Positions 1-10,928 of a stretch of DNA of 64,000 nucleotides are shown here, one piece after another. This DNA comes from Pilasporangium apinafurcum (lineage: Eukaryota; Oomycota; Peronosporomycetes; Pythiales; Pythiaceae): NCBI GenBank assembly GCA_001600495.1, contig BCKE01000010.1:700765-764764 (forward strand). The letters are read 5' to 3'. The notes under the pieces were generated by a model. That model was given only the letters and a program-made list of their open reading frames with translations, was not told where the DNA came from and did no database searches. The position numbers and the translations under genes are program-made. How positions within the stretch are numbered: position 1 is the stretch's first letter; each line of letters opens with the position of its first letter.

Positions 1-581
1 ATTTGGAACGGGTGAGATTTTGTCTCGTGTATTTGGATCATCTTCTTGACATGTATTCATCAAAGAAAATGAAGAGGCTACGATGGTCGACCTACATTCG
101 TCGACAACAGACGTACGAGAAGGTAGTCAAGAACCTTGCAGGTGGTGATAAACAAACCGTTATCGCGTATGGAGATACAAGTTTCACAAGCTCAGCTAAA
201 GGCAACATTGCTGTTCCCACAACGACCCTACGGGAGAAAATTGGCTCCAGGTGTCGTGTTGCTGATGTGGATGAGTTCAGGACGAGCATGCTGTGTTGTG
301 CTTGTCATAAGAAGATGAAGGGGTTCGTCCTTGACGGAAGGATTGTCAGTGACGGTCTTTATGGTGTACGACACTGCAAAAATAGTGAATGCCATCGCAC
401 ATTGTGGGACCATGACATCAACGCCGCAATCAACATTTTGAGGCTATTCATCGACCAAGTGAAGAAAAGAGGAGACTCGAGGTGTTTACGAGGAAAAAGA
501 ATGAATTGGTACTCGAAATCAAAAACTGAGGTGATAAACGATCTCACTGCTATGATTCTGGAAACAGATGAGTGTAACTAG
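1..581 (+). CDS. Fanzor (eukaryotic TnpB-like RNA-guided nuclease), C-terminal part; 5' end outside window
   Basis: Open from the window edge to TAG at 579-581, about 192 residues, no start visible. Seen: a basic helical stretch (KRLRWSTYIRRQQTYEKVV), then a strand ending IAYGDTSF, then VDEFRTS, whose Glu matches the RuvC-II acidic residue. A Cys-pair zinc ribbon follows (CCAC ... CKNSEC), then WDHDINAAINI, matching the RuvC-III aspartate motif. This order is the signature of the TnpB/Fanzor C-terminus. Known: Fanzor proteins use an RNA made from the 3' end of their own element to guide DNA cleavage. Inference: the two catalytic acids visible here are kept and there is no frame break, so this half looks intact; RuvC-I cannot be judged. 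A domesticated or transposon-borne copy are both possible. Confidence 0.85.
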   Translation, partial: LERVRFCLVYLDHLLDMYSSKKMKRLRWSTYIRRQQTYEKVVKNLAGGDKQTVIAYGDTSFTSSAKGNIAVPTTTLREKIGSRCRVADVDEFRTSMLCCACHKKMKGFVLDGRIVSDGLYGVRHCKNSECHRTLWDHDINAAINILRLFIDQVKKRGDSRCLRGKRMNWYSKSKTEVINDLTAMILETDECN

Positions 582-586
582 TTTCC

Positions 587-624
587 CCACGTGCTCTGTA
601 CTTCGCGAAGTACAGAGCACGTGG
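587..624. repeat. 38-bp perfect palindrome 5 bp after the Fanzor stop
   Basis: Two 19-bp arms (left begins ccacgtgctc, centre cttcg/cgaag at 605/606) pair without a mismatch and contain CACGTG and TCGCGA. It could be the end of the mobile element, or a hairpin at the 3' end of the transcript from which a Fanzor guide RNA is made. No target-site duplication can be tested because the other end of the element is outside the window. Confidence 0.8.
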
Positions 625-807
625 AGTAAAGGCTAATGACACTTTAGTATGCACACAGTTGATCTATAACGAAACTTATACTAAATTTGTACCAATAAAA
701 CTTTTCAATGTGTGTCTCTGCAATGCACGAACTTGTGATGCAAGCAAAAAATTTGAAATTAGCGTCACTACTACTTGTTGAACTTGAGATACCAATTTGG
801 AACGAAA

Positions 808-2011
808 ATGGAAGAACAGCAGCCGCTGCTGCCGCCGTCGGTAGCTTCGCGGGAGGAGCGGCAGCGGAAGAACCGCGGGAAACGCGTCAAACTCTACTCG
901 AAGCGGCTGCGACAGCAATGGCGTATCATTGTGGAGTATTTAGACCCAATGGCGCTCGTGGTGCTAGGCAGCACTTGCCGAAGGTTGCAGTATTTGCTGG
1001 ATGATGAACAACTCTGGTGGGTTAGAAAGGTATCTCCAATAGCGTTTAGAACGCAATAAAGCAATGGTCTGGTTATGTGACAAATGGTGTATAGGCAACA
1101 GGCGTATGAGCGATTCCGTCAGCAGGCACTAACCCAGTTGCTCTTAAGCAGTAACACCGGTGAAGTGCACGGCGATGCAAATTCTAATTCAGCAAAGTTG
1201 AAACTCCAACGATTGGTAAGTGATCATAGTCATATCTTCGGCCTCAAAACGATATGCACACGGGTTGACTAAGCGCCGCTTATTTGTTTCGTATGCTTGT
1301 TCTGATGGTAGGTGCATATGCGGCGCTTACTTGATCCGACACATGCTCTGCTGGTACAATGCTTACCCCTTGATTACACATGGTGAATTGTCTCATAGTA
1401 CATGCTTATTCAGAGACGCATGCGTGAGGCTGAGCGTGAAGTGTATAGTTTATCGTTGTGGCAGGTACGACTTTCTATGAATGCTCTCAGGATCTGGTTG
1501 TATGGCATTTCAGTCTTGAAAGGTGCTGAGTAGAAACAAGTTCAAAGCACCGCTTGCATAAATATTCCCTGGGTTCTTCTGCTTTGCTGTCTCAGCATTT
1601 GGGGATACTGTGACAGTAGTGCAAGCCAAGTGATTCAGCAGCAAGCGACCAATCCAATTAAGATCGTGCGTATAGTCGTTAGCACAAAATTTGTTAGGCT
1701 GACTCAAGTGCCCACGTTGATGAGGGTCTGTTTTGCCTCTGTAGTTCCTAGTGGTCGAAGACGCATTGTCGGTAGTAGCAGTGTTGGTGTTAAGCTTCGC
1801 TCCATTAACTTTGAACGCACTCTGGACCGCTGGAATACTTGCCGTCATCCAAATCGCTGTGATGGTGCACGGGTTCGTCACATGGGTCACGCTGGAGCAA
1901 GTGCTGCACGCATTCCTTGTGCTCATCCTCTGCGTCGTCAATATCATTCTCATCAAGCAACGACGAGATACTTATTACCAAGAAATGGCACATTTCCGCT
2001 CATCCTACTGA
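808..2011 (+). CDS. F-box protein with predicted C-terminal membrane segments
   Basis: Six exons join in frame: 808-1029, 1102-1215, 1312-1353, 1414-1464, 1534-1665, 1745-2011 (275 residues). Residues about 40-75 (WRIIVEYLDPMALVVLGSTC, then a Trp-rich end) fit an F-box, the module that docks onto Skp1 in SCF ubiquitin ligases. A charged helical region follows (MREAEREVY). Exon 5 holds a hydrophobic stretch (IPWVLLLCCLSIWGYC) and exon 6 three more, so the tail looks like about four membrane spans. The last exon ends in a polar segment. The exon 4-5 join uses a 69-bp intron whose end is the TAG at 1531-1533; if it is not removed, the F-box protein stops there and the membrane part belongs to a separate gene. 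The F-box call is fairly sure; the fusion is an inference. Confidence 0.55.
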
Positions 2012-2139
2012 CAGCAAAACGAAGCAGATAGTGCATCGTAATTGGCTATGTGCATTCATGGTTTTGTATGTATGTTCCGTCCATCATATTTCTATTTTTC
2101 AATCAAATAACGACTATCACCTAAAAAACTATCTAAACC

Positions 2140-3189
2140 TTACTGGTACCACGTATCAAAGCAGCAGCCAGGTAAACCAATGGTGCCCCTCGTGTCAATC
2201 GCGAATCCCGATCGTGTCCATACTGAAGATGACGGTGTCCGCATCCTTTCAGCGCACTTGACAGCATCCTCTTGGTCGTAAAACACGCCTTGCACTACTA
2301 CATCCGTCAGTTGTGTACGAAAGAGTGGCTCACGCAGCGATAATTCTTCGTCTCGTTCCAGCGGCGCACGTGGTCGGTTGGTGATGTCGTTGCGTGCATG
2401 CAGCCATTTGGGATCCACCTGCTTTCTAACCTTACGCTCACGAGCACGACTGAGTAATGAATCGCTTACGTTGGTTGCTACATCCGTCTGCTGTTGTAGT
2501 GGTGTCAATGGATATCGTTGCTGCTGATACCGAGCCATATGATTACGGCGAGCGTGAATCGCATCGGTAGCTGCGTCGCCTTTCTCGCTTGGTGTGAGTT
2601 CGATGCTACCAACATCGTTCTGTGTGTTTCGGTTCTTTTCCTCCTGCGCGACATATTGTTCCAATACTCGACTTGAATGCATTTGTACGCGCTCAAGTGG
2701 TGCTGGCAATGAATTAGGTGAAGCATTCTCTTGGACATCAACAATGTCTGCTGCGTGGGCGAACGCAATGATGCGATCTCGATTGAAGAACGCTGGATTC
2801 AGTCGCTTGCCCATTAAAATCGGTTTCCTATTCTTCTGCCTATAATCACCATCATTAGGACTACTCGCTCTTTCAGTTTCTAACTTCATGAATGGGTGAA
2901 GATGTGGTACAGGCGCAGGTTGAGGTGCCATGTGATCGTCGTCGTCCTCGTCGTCCCGAGTATTAGGTGGACGCTGTAGCCGCTGCTGTTGTTCTGGGAC
3001 TGCTGGTGGTGGCCGTGGGATGGATCCGTAGAGAGATGGAATCCCACGGATCGATGGCGGCGCCTGTGGTCGTGGCGGTGGCGGCATCGGCGCGAGCACC
3101 TCTTCTTCACCGTTGACTTCCTTCATCACCACCGTCGCCATTTTCATTTTTTGTTGATTGTTAATACGCGACTCAGATTCAGATTGCAT
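2140..3189 (-). CDS. Hypothetical proline-rich, largely disordered protein
   Basis: A single open frame of 349 residues. The start is uncertain: Met1, Met15, Met17 and Met22 (MKEVNG) all lie close together. The N-terminal third is rich in Pro and Arg (APMPPPPRPQAPPSIRG) with an acidic run (DDEDDDD). The middle has ordered-looking pieces (LNPAFFNRDRIIAFAHAADI) and a basic patch (RARERKVRKQVDPKW). The C-terminus (VFYDQEDAVKCAERMR ... GLPGCCFDTWYQ) may be a small folded unit. I recognise no family. It is convergent with the F-box gene, 128 bp away. The length of the open frame supports a real gene. Confidence 0.6.
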   Translation of the reverse strand: MQSESESRINNQQKMKMATVVMKEVNGEEEVLAPMPPPPRPQAPPSIRGIPSLYGSIPRPPPAVPEQQQRLQRPPNTRDDEDDDDHMAPQPAPVPHLHPFMKLETERASSPNDGDYRQKNRKPILMGKRLNPAFFNRDRIIAFAHAADIVDVQENASPNSLPAPLERVQMHSSRVLEQYVAQEEKNRNTQNDVGSIELTPSEKGDAATDAIHARRNHMARYQQQRYPLTPLQQQTDVATNVSDSLLSRARERKVRKQVDPKWLHARNDITNRPRAPLERDEELSLREPLFRTQLTDVVVQGVFYDQEDAVKCAERMRTPSSSVWTRSGFAIDTRGTIGLPGCCFDTWYQ

Positions 3190-3398
3190 ACAAAAATCAA
3201 ATTAAACCTCGAACAAAAACACATTCCCGCCAAAACAAAAGATGGATACGTTCCTGCTCATGTTTGATGCTTTCGTTGTTTTCTGTGTAAGTGAATGAAA
3301 TCACCATTCCTACAATTACGTTTGGTACTATTCGCCTTCTTCAGCTGCTTTATATTCAAACCATAGAATGAGCTGATGTGCAGAACGCAATGGACAAA

Positions 3399-6300
3399 TT
3401 ATCTGTCATACCGACCAGAGCTAGCACTACCACGTCCTCCGCCACTATTGCTATTGTAGTTGCTCTGGTGGGAGCCTCGCTGTTGATGCATGGTACGCAG
3501 ACCGGCCTTCAGTGCCTCAAGACCTCGTGGAGCCTGCGCTGGCGGTGGTGGTGCATTCGATGAAAAGGATTGTACAGGTTGCAAACTGCCACCGAATGCA
3601 GACTGAATTGGAGCTCCACCACTGCGGGGATAACTGCTACCACCTCGGTTAGCGCCCGCGCTACTGTAATGGTTATTGCCTCCACCGTAGCCACGGTTAC
3701 CACTACCAGAATTATTCTGGTACGAGTTACTGTACCCACCGTATTGTCCGCCACTGCCGCCATCACCATATCCTCGGTTATCTCGCTGGTTATAGCTGTT
3801 GTTGTATCCGCCGCTGTTCCGGTAGTCATTGCGTCCGTAGGAATTATTGTTGTACTGGTTGTTGTGTCCTCCTCTACCACCACCAGTATTGTTATTACCA
3901 CCGAATCGCCCACGCTTGTTGCGAGGCTCTTGGGATCCCCAATTGCCGAACCCGTTCGTCAAATATTGATTGTACTCGGCACCACCTTGACTACCTTGAG
4001 CATATCGATCCACATTCAGATTGTTGTTCGTGTACCGCTGCTGACTTCCGTATTGCTGTTGGCCATAGTTTGAGTTCTGGTACCCACCACCACGGCCACC
4101 TCCACTATTACCTCGTGATTGGAAATTATGACGGACATTCGTCGCATTATTGGCACCACCTGCCAAATCCACAATGTTGATATTTGCCTTGCCAAAGAAC
4201 GGGATGGAGATTCGCTTGTCACTCTCCGTGATCAATACAGGTGCAGGCGCTTCCGCACCTTCCAATATACAGCAACGGTGAACCAGCTTCGGAGGCAGTT
4301 TGTACTGAAAGCTGTAACACTGGTTGTTTGGGATATCCATTAAATGCTGTTGTGATTTCTGTGGGCTTGGCACAACCGCACCGATAGGGAAGTAAACAGC
4401 ATCGATGTAGATTAGGGTTCCACTAAAGGATTCTGATATTTGAGGATCGGCAAGTGCTTCTGCACCTTCCACTGTGGGCAATTCACGAGCCACAGGGCAT
4501 TTGGAGTAGAAAAAGACCAGCTCTTTGCCGAATCGCTCATTACGTTTTCGCTCAGCTTCTGTCAGCTTGGTATTGGGTTCTTTCATTGCTTCAAGCAAAC
4601 GATCTTCATCAATGAACGGCAACAGTACTACCCACAACCAAGGCATAGCCTTTCCATTGGGATCTACAGGAATGTCGGTCGGGTAAAAGTCAATAATGGG
4701 AGATTCTGAATCGGACATAAGCCAGCGATATGGCTTTGGAATGGCGTGGCTACTACCAGCTGGGAACACTCCCATCAATTGCTCAAAAGGTCGGAACGGA
4801 ACGCCTTCGTCAAATTCGATCTTGAAGCGATCAATATTACGTAAATCGGACGCAAATGGTGCATAATGGAATGGATAAAACCATTGCCATGAGGCACATC
4901 CCGAGTAATAATACTTCATAACCCAGCAAAGCCCTTCAATATAGCTTTGGAATACTTTTTCACGACCGCCACCATGTTCAATGTCATCTGCCTTCATTTT
5001 GTCGTTATAATATCTTGTCTTCCATCCTGGTTCGCCTAGACGCACAACATCTTGCACTTCTTCACGGTATTTTTCCAGTTGATTCTCAACGGTTTCTTTT
5101 ATCCGCGCTTTCACAGCTTCTTCGGCAGTCATTCCGCCATACTTTTTATCTGCTTCAATCACCGTCTTGTCAAGCCGTCGCTTTTTCACAATCTCCACAG
5201 CAGATTCCTTTGCAGCACTGGCTGCTAACTGATCTCTCTTCTCATTTGAGAGCCGTGATTTGCGTCGTCGCTCATTTTCTTCTTGTTTAAGCGCTCGACG
5301 TTGGAAGATCACGTCTTCTACTGCACCTACTTCTGCTAAAATAACATCAACTCGAGATAAATCGACATTGCCTACGTCTGTTAAGTACCCACCCATTGCA
5401 GGAAGTAACTTTGCATAGATCAAAATCAGGAAATCCAAGGCCCCATCACGAATGTCCAGAGACGGTAAATGCGGCAAGAAATCATTGCCTACGAAAAAAC
5501 AGAGGAAGACAAAGTCATCAATGATGCGCTCGAAGTCGTACGGAAACGGTAGGACTCGAGACAAAGGCTACAGGTACATTCACCACGCATCCACAAAGGT
5601 CAGCACGAATCGTCAACGGCTATGCAACACTCGCAATACAGTGAATGACATACCTCAAACTCGATTTGCAAGTATTCTCGCAACGTCGCGATATGCAGAA
5701 ACTGCAAGGGCTTTTGGTCATCAGCAATCAAATCGCCGTCATGTTCACCAAACTCGCCACGCTTGCGCTTATTATGCTGGGGTACACCATTAGCGTCCAA
5801 TACGGTTTGTTGTTGTTTTTCACGCTCACGTTCATATTTTTGTTTGCCAAAGAGCACTTCTTCACGGAGGATGGAGAACTTCACCTCATGGGTGGCTAAT
5901 CCAAGCATGATCAAATCAGCGTCCAAGCCATGCAACACATGATGTTGATTTGGATCATACCCGGGCTGAGCACGTTGCACACGAATGTACGCCATGAGTT
6001 TATGTTCACCCTCTCCAGGACAACCAGCATCCGAAAAGATAATCTGTACAATAAAAAGCCAAATCAGCAATCACATCAAATACATTTGTTTAGTAGCAAT
6101 TCAGAAGTGTGTAGTTACCTTAATGTTTTTCCAAGCAGGATTGTTATTCACACGATCGCGAATGTAAAAACGCATGTATTTCGCCAATTTCGCCATAAAC
6201 TTCGTACCGGGCGTGATCACATTGGAATCCCAGGCTTTCTCTTGCTTCGCCGGCACATTGTGCCCTAGCGCCTTCATGTATTCCAGTGCTTCTTTCTCCA

Positions 6301-6697
6301 CTTCCATCCGCTGTTCAGCTTCCTGTGCAGCACGGAAACGACGCGCACGTTGCTGGTTCATCTTTGCACGCGGAGCAACACCATCAATCGCGAGGTACAG
6401 CACTCGTCGTGGGCGGACTGCGGCAACTAGCCGATCCACATAGGCCATGATGCGACGATACATTTCCTCCTCGGTCTTGGGGGCTTCGCCGTGTTCTGGA
6501 TGTGCACATGGGTGGATCAGCCCGTTCATGTCGATATACAGATTGTCAACTTCAAAACCGTTCGGGTTTGGCCCTGTGGTGTCCAGCAATTCATAATGCC
6601 GCTCGCCTTCCAGCACAACAGCACGGTTCTCGATGCAGTCAACGACACATTTTGGATATTTCTCCAGCACCCAACGGTAGAATGCAGGGACACCCAT
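3399..6697 (-). CDS. XRN2: Nuclear 5'-3' exoribonuclease XRN2/RAT1
   Basis: Three exons: 6119-6697, 5654-6043, 3399-5567, with 75- and 86-bp introns; 1,045 residues. The start MGVPAFYRW is the invariant XRN N-terminus. Active-site elements are present: YIDMNGLIHPC near residue 60, SDAGCPGEGEHK at 197-208, GLDADLI near 232 and FFVGNDFLPHLPSL at the start of exon 3. The second conserved block (WVMKYYYSGCASWQWFYP) follows. Known role: degrades 5'-monophosphate RNA in the nucleus, including the transcript downstream of the poly(A) site (torpedo termination) and rRNA spacers. The last 250 residues are low-complexity Gly/Asn/Tyr/Arg repeats (RGG and YGGGN types), long for this family. No zinc-knuckle motif is seen between the two catalytic blocks. 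Confidence 0.95.
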
Positions 6698-7075
6698 GCT
6701 CTCTCTTCTTTCCTTGCTACCCGCTTCTCCTTGGTGTCAAGTGCAACAAACAGACTGGTTGTTTCTATCACTTTAGAATTAGAAATTGAAATTAGAAACG
6801 ATAAAAGCCGAACCAGCGATTGGCTGCCCTCTCTCCCAATATCTTCAAGCGGTTCGGTTTGGGCCAATGCCACTGGACCGAACCATTTGGATCACTTGGT
6901 TCACCGAGGTACTGTCAACTTTCGCAAATTTATAAATAAACAGATAATGTCTCTTAATTAGAGTTTAATATTTTATAAGACTAATTTTTTGAAACACTAG
7001 GTGTGGCCATATGCTCGTATAGAGGAAACGTGGTTTTGTAAATTATATGGAAATACTCCACAACTTGAGGCGCAA
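6698..7075. other. Intergenic, divergent promoter region of XRN2 and the PDZ-UBA gene
   Basis: A 378-bp AT-rich stretch between two divergent genes. It contains short homopurine and A/T runs (6920-6990) but no gene, tRNA or repeat that I can support. It presumably holds both promoters. Confidence 0.5.
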
Positions 7076-9552
7076 ATGGAGCAGGACGTCATTTCTACCA
7101 CCAGTGCAGTTGAAAGTGCCGCTAATGGCGCGGAAATGAAGCTTCGAGTCAAGAAAAGCACAGGTGATCGATCTTTTGGGATGACACTCGAGCAACGTGG
7201 ACAACCAATGGCGACCACAGCCTTCGCAACGGTGTCGTATGTGTTCCCGAATTCACCAGCAGACCGTGCGGGCATCCGAAAAGGTTCGCATGAACGCTTG
7301 CAACGTCTTTTTTCAAGTAATCAACCAAATTGACAATGGATATAGTACTAATCTGTCATACGCATTGCGATTGACTTAGGATGGTTAGTGCTGCGAATCA
7401 ATAACCAATCGGTGGAAGGCAAACGAGTACGCGAGGTTGCTTTGATGTTTAAAGACTTGATGGAGGTATTGGAAGATCCGCAGATGGAAAGAAAGATCCG
7501 ATATTCTGGTTATGCAAATGTTACTTTTATTTGCGTAGGTGGATCTGCTCGTGAAGAAGATGGACGAGCGGCAGCCGAATATAAGCCATGTCACAACAGC
7601 TACACCTGTCAATATTGTTTCCTCAAATGCTTTTTCAGCTCCTCCAGTCACTGCACATCACTCAATGAATGCTGCGCCAAGCTGCATAACATCAGGCCTA
7701 ACGCCTCCTCCAGCGACAGGTATAACGGCTCAGAATGCGCAAGTCACAACTGGACGAGGAATTGCTGCACCTGGCACTTCGCTTAATGGCTGTGTGGCAA
7801 CACGCCCTGCCGAAACTATAATCGCAAATACGAGTATCTCGGGGACAAAGATTGATACGAAACCCTTTAAAACTGGTGATCACATACAGCCGAACCCCGA
7901 TGCAACACTAAGTCGCTCTGTTGAACCCGAGCAGACGCTAGTTGTCATCTCAAACGCGAATGCAGTACAGTCCCATGCACTTGGCCAGAAGCAATCACCA
8001 AAACGCGATGGTATTGTGGTGAATGATCATGCAAAGCCAATTTCAACTGGAATAGCAGCAGCTTCAAGCGTTACTGGTCCAACTGCAAATATTACATCAG
8101 TGCCAGTAACAGAAACGGTGCGTCCGACGCCATGTGCAGTGATATCAGAGCAAATGACAACACCAGAGGCTACATCGAATGCAATAAAATCTACGCCGAA
8201 TCTCACGCCCGCTCAGAAAAAACCGGTAGCGAGTCCTTTAGCTGATCCGAAATTTCCAGTAAACCCTCCAACTAGCACATCACCGGCCGTGAAACCAAAG
8301 ACAGGTCCTCCAACTCTATCTACCCAATCTATCACACCATCAAAATCGATTCCTGAAGCAACACCAATAGCGAAAATGCAAACAGTAAGCTCACCGCCTC
8401 CATCAACCTTATCGACGGCAGCAAAGGTAACGTCACCTGCAAGAACACCCACGTCTGCTATTCAAGACAAAAAAGGGAAGAAACGTAAGCGACCGCGCTC
8501 AGAAACATCGACAAGAAGCACCGAGGCAAGTGGCCGGGGAGGAAAATCAAGACAACGCCGAAAGCGAGCTGATAGCTACCATGACTCGAATTCCGATCTT
8601 GCTGCAGAAGTATGCGTTGAAGGTATACGCTCTTTACCATGAATGCTGTTTGTCTAATGCTAATTGCTCGCTCTTCTTTGTTTTTGTACAGACTACGACC
8701 TCGATCACTCATGCTCAAACCAGCAAGCTAACCGTCGCCGATACTCGCGTCGACAGGCTGGTGAGCAGAAAAGCTTGACAGTTGACCGGTTGATCACCAT
8801 GGGCTTCACGAGAGAAGATGCGGAGGCGAGTGTTGTGGCGTGTGGTCATAATCCCGATGAGTGCATGGTCTGGATCATAAAAAATATTGAAGAGCGACAA
8901 TTCATTGAGGATTTAAATCAGGCATCCATTCAGTCTGAGATGACGAGGCGTGTAGAAGAAGACGAACAGAAGAAGAAAGAGACAGAAACACTGCAGAAAG
9001 CCAAAGCGTTTACGTCGCTCTTCCCCTCGGTGAGTGTTCAACCATCTTCGAACGCTTTCGAGATCCATACTGCTTGGCTGAAAAATGTGATTAATCCTTT
9101 AGTCATTTATTCTGAGTACTGAGTCGACGGCCATCAAGTTGAAGAAGATGTTGGAGAGTACGATTGGGAATGTGAGCCCAGACTGCTTTATGCGTGTGAC
9201 GCTGACGAAACTGCTGAAACTCGAGACAAATACGATCAAATGGTATAAGGAGGCGTCAAAATGTTATATGCTTCAGCTCGCGGAAAATTTAGAGAACGCG
9301 TTGGGTTCGCATGACGTTCTGACATGCTGCTCACAAATACCATCGAATGCGGCCACAAATGCGACATGTACTTTTGTGCAAGTGTTATACGAAGCAGAAC
9401 AAACATTGACGAAAACGCTCTTTGATATGCCGGAAAACCACGGCGGTGTGCCCTTAGCGTTTCTTCAAGCAGATGAAGCCATGCATTTTGATTTGGAAGA
9501 AGATGGCTTTGAAGTGCTGGATGTTGCAATAACAACAGATGATGATACATAA
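7076..9552 (+). CDS. PDZ and UBA domain protein
   Basis: Five exons: 7076-7283, 7380-7465, 7539-8622, 8692-9029, 9124-9552; 714 residues, all phases consistent. An N-terminal PDZ domain covers about residues 15-100: the ligand groove strand is DRSFGMTLEQ, then VFPNSPADRAGIRKG, then WLVLRINNQSVEGK. About 350 Ser/Thr/Pro-rich, probably disordered residues follow, ending in a basic cluster (KKGKKRKRPRSE) that could be a nuclear signal. A UBA domain lies near 488-525 (LITMGFTREDAEASVVACG, NPDECMVWI), which in other proteins binds ubiquitin. A charged helix (VEEDEQKKKETETLQKA) leads to a C-terminal helical domain of about 140 residues that I do not recognise. The combination suggests an adaptor linking a C-terminal peptide ligand to ubiquitin; the function is inferred. 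Confidence 0.8.
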
Positions 9553-9716
9553 GGAGGTTCGTTGTATTGCGAGAGTGTATGTCTTTTTAGTTAAGCTGCT
9601 GATTATCATGCGTGCATGAGTGAAAACGAATTATTTAGACCCCAGAATGAAAAAACGAATCATTACTCATCTTCGCCAATGCATCTTTGTCAGCTCATTC
9701 GTCGTCTTCACACCCT

Positions 9717-10786
9717 CTATTGCGTCACATATATGCCTTCGCCAGCAAACCACAACGTGTCGTCGTCCTTCACGGACGTTGCACTTACTTCCTGCTGCCC
9801 AATGATCGGACAACGAGGACAATTATGGTCATCGAATCTGCTAGTTGCGCTGGTAACAAGGTACTTTCCGGTGCTGAGGTTGCGTAATCGCACTAGTTCA
9901 TTTCGTTTCCACATAGCATCATCCTCGCATTCGTCTTCGACGCTGCACTGCTGTGCTTCCTGACACTCAAGAACCCACGTGTCCTGAGCGTCCCCTTCTC
10001 CAGCGACACCAAATCCGCTCACTTCCTGATTTTGAGTCGTGATTGGAGCAGGAAAATGGTGGCTGTGCAGATTCCGATGCGTCTGGAGATGTTCCAGACG
10101 TAACGTACTACCGCATTGGATCTTCTCGCCTGAAGATCAACCGATTAGTGCATCGTTAATCGACAAGTTACAAACATACACACAACCCAATCAAAATATC
10201 TTACCAACAGTACACGCAGGCTCTCTATCTCCCTCCTTAATCAGCCAATAACTGTTGGGATCATTGCGAGAATTATGCGAAGTAATACATTGCTGGCGGC
10301 TCCCCGTACCATAGGAAATCGCGTGGGAGTGCAAACGGTAGCGACTTGGCTCATGGACAAGTTTAATGGTACTTCCGCACGTTACATACTCGAAACCGGT
10401 CGGATCTACATACCACAAGGCGGTTAGTTCACTTTCATGCTGGTCAAAAGAGCACCCATTCACATACAGGTAAGATCTGCAGATGATTCTTCAGCACACG
10501 CTTCTTCACAGGTGAATTCATGATGATCACAACCAACTTCGCGCACTCGTCGGCGATTTTCACATTCGCAATACCCGGATTTGCCAGACACGATCACTTT
10601 TGAACACGCAGCGTCATTATGTGGCTCGCGGATCCCATGTGGATCGCAGCGGCCAGTTGCTCTCCATTTTGTGCAATGCTGTTCATTACCGGACGCACCC
10701 GCGAAGGCTACGTCCGCATGCCCCACGACCGCCAATATCCACGTGGCAGTCGCCAAGAGTGCTGCTCGCATGATAAGATACTTCAC
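9717..10786 (-). CDS. SDF2-like MIR-domain secretory protein with N-terminal Cys-rich domain
   Basis: Three exons: 10468-10786, 10205-10405, 9717-10129 (310 residues). The first intron has a GTATGT donor, a CTAAC branch site and closes the frame. Residues 1-30 form a signal peptide (MRAALLATATWILAVVGHA within it). Residues 35-100 hold a Cys-rich module (GYCECENRRR, then FTCEEAC). The rest is the MIR repeat fold of stromal-cell-derived factor 2: VTCGSTIKLVHE, YRLHSHAISYGTGSRQQC, YWLIKEG, IQCGSTLRLEHL, LHSHHFPAP, LVRLRNLSTGKYL and LWFAGEGIY. Known: SDF2 proteins act in the endoplasmic reticulum with chaperones. No HDEL-type retention signal is seen at the end (GIYVTQ), so secretion is possible. 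It is divergent from the dehydrogenase at 10929, 142 bp away. Confidence 0.88.
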
Positions 10787-10820
10787 TATGACAGCAGGAG
10801 CAAAAAGTCAACAATTCATC

Positions 10821-10841
10821 AAACCGGTATTATACTGGTTT
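10821..10841. promoter_or_regulatory. AACCGGTAT-type imperfect palindrome in a divergent promoter
   Basis: An imperfect inverted repeat of accggtat and atactggt between the SDF2-like gene (ATG 35 bp away) and the dehydrogenase (ATG 88 bp away). Related palindromes occur at 42254 and in a cluster at 46361-46452, also upstream of genes. A role as a protein-binding site is inference. Confidence 0.3.
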
Positions 10842-10928
10842 AATTACCATTATTAGTGTTAAGCGTGTCTTGTGCCACAGAAATCTTAGATCAAATTCCA
10901 TTTGAATCTACCAGCCACCACGCAGAAA

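Noticed and set aside
1510-1956. 148-codon minus-strand frame over the F-box gene end
   Set aside because: Antisense of the membrane exons, no domain, no start context; the + strand splicing model explains the region.
3570-4073. 167-codon open frame on the + strand
   Set aside because: It is antisense to the repetitive Gly/Asn/Tyr tail of XRN2; the Val/Thr-rich translation is what such repeats give on the other strand.
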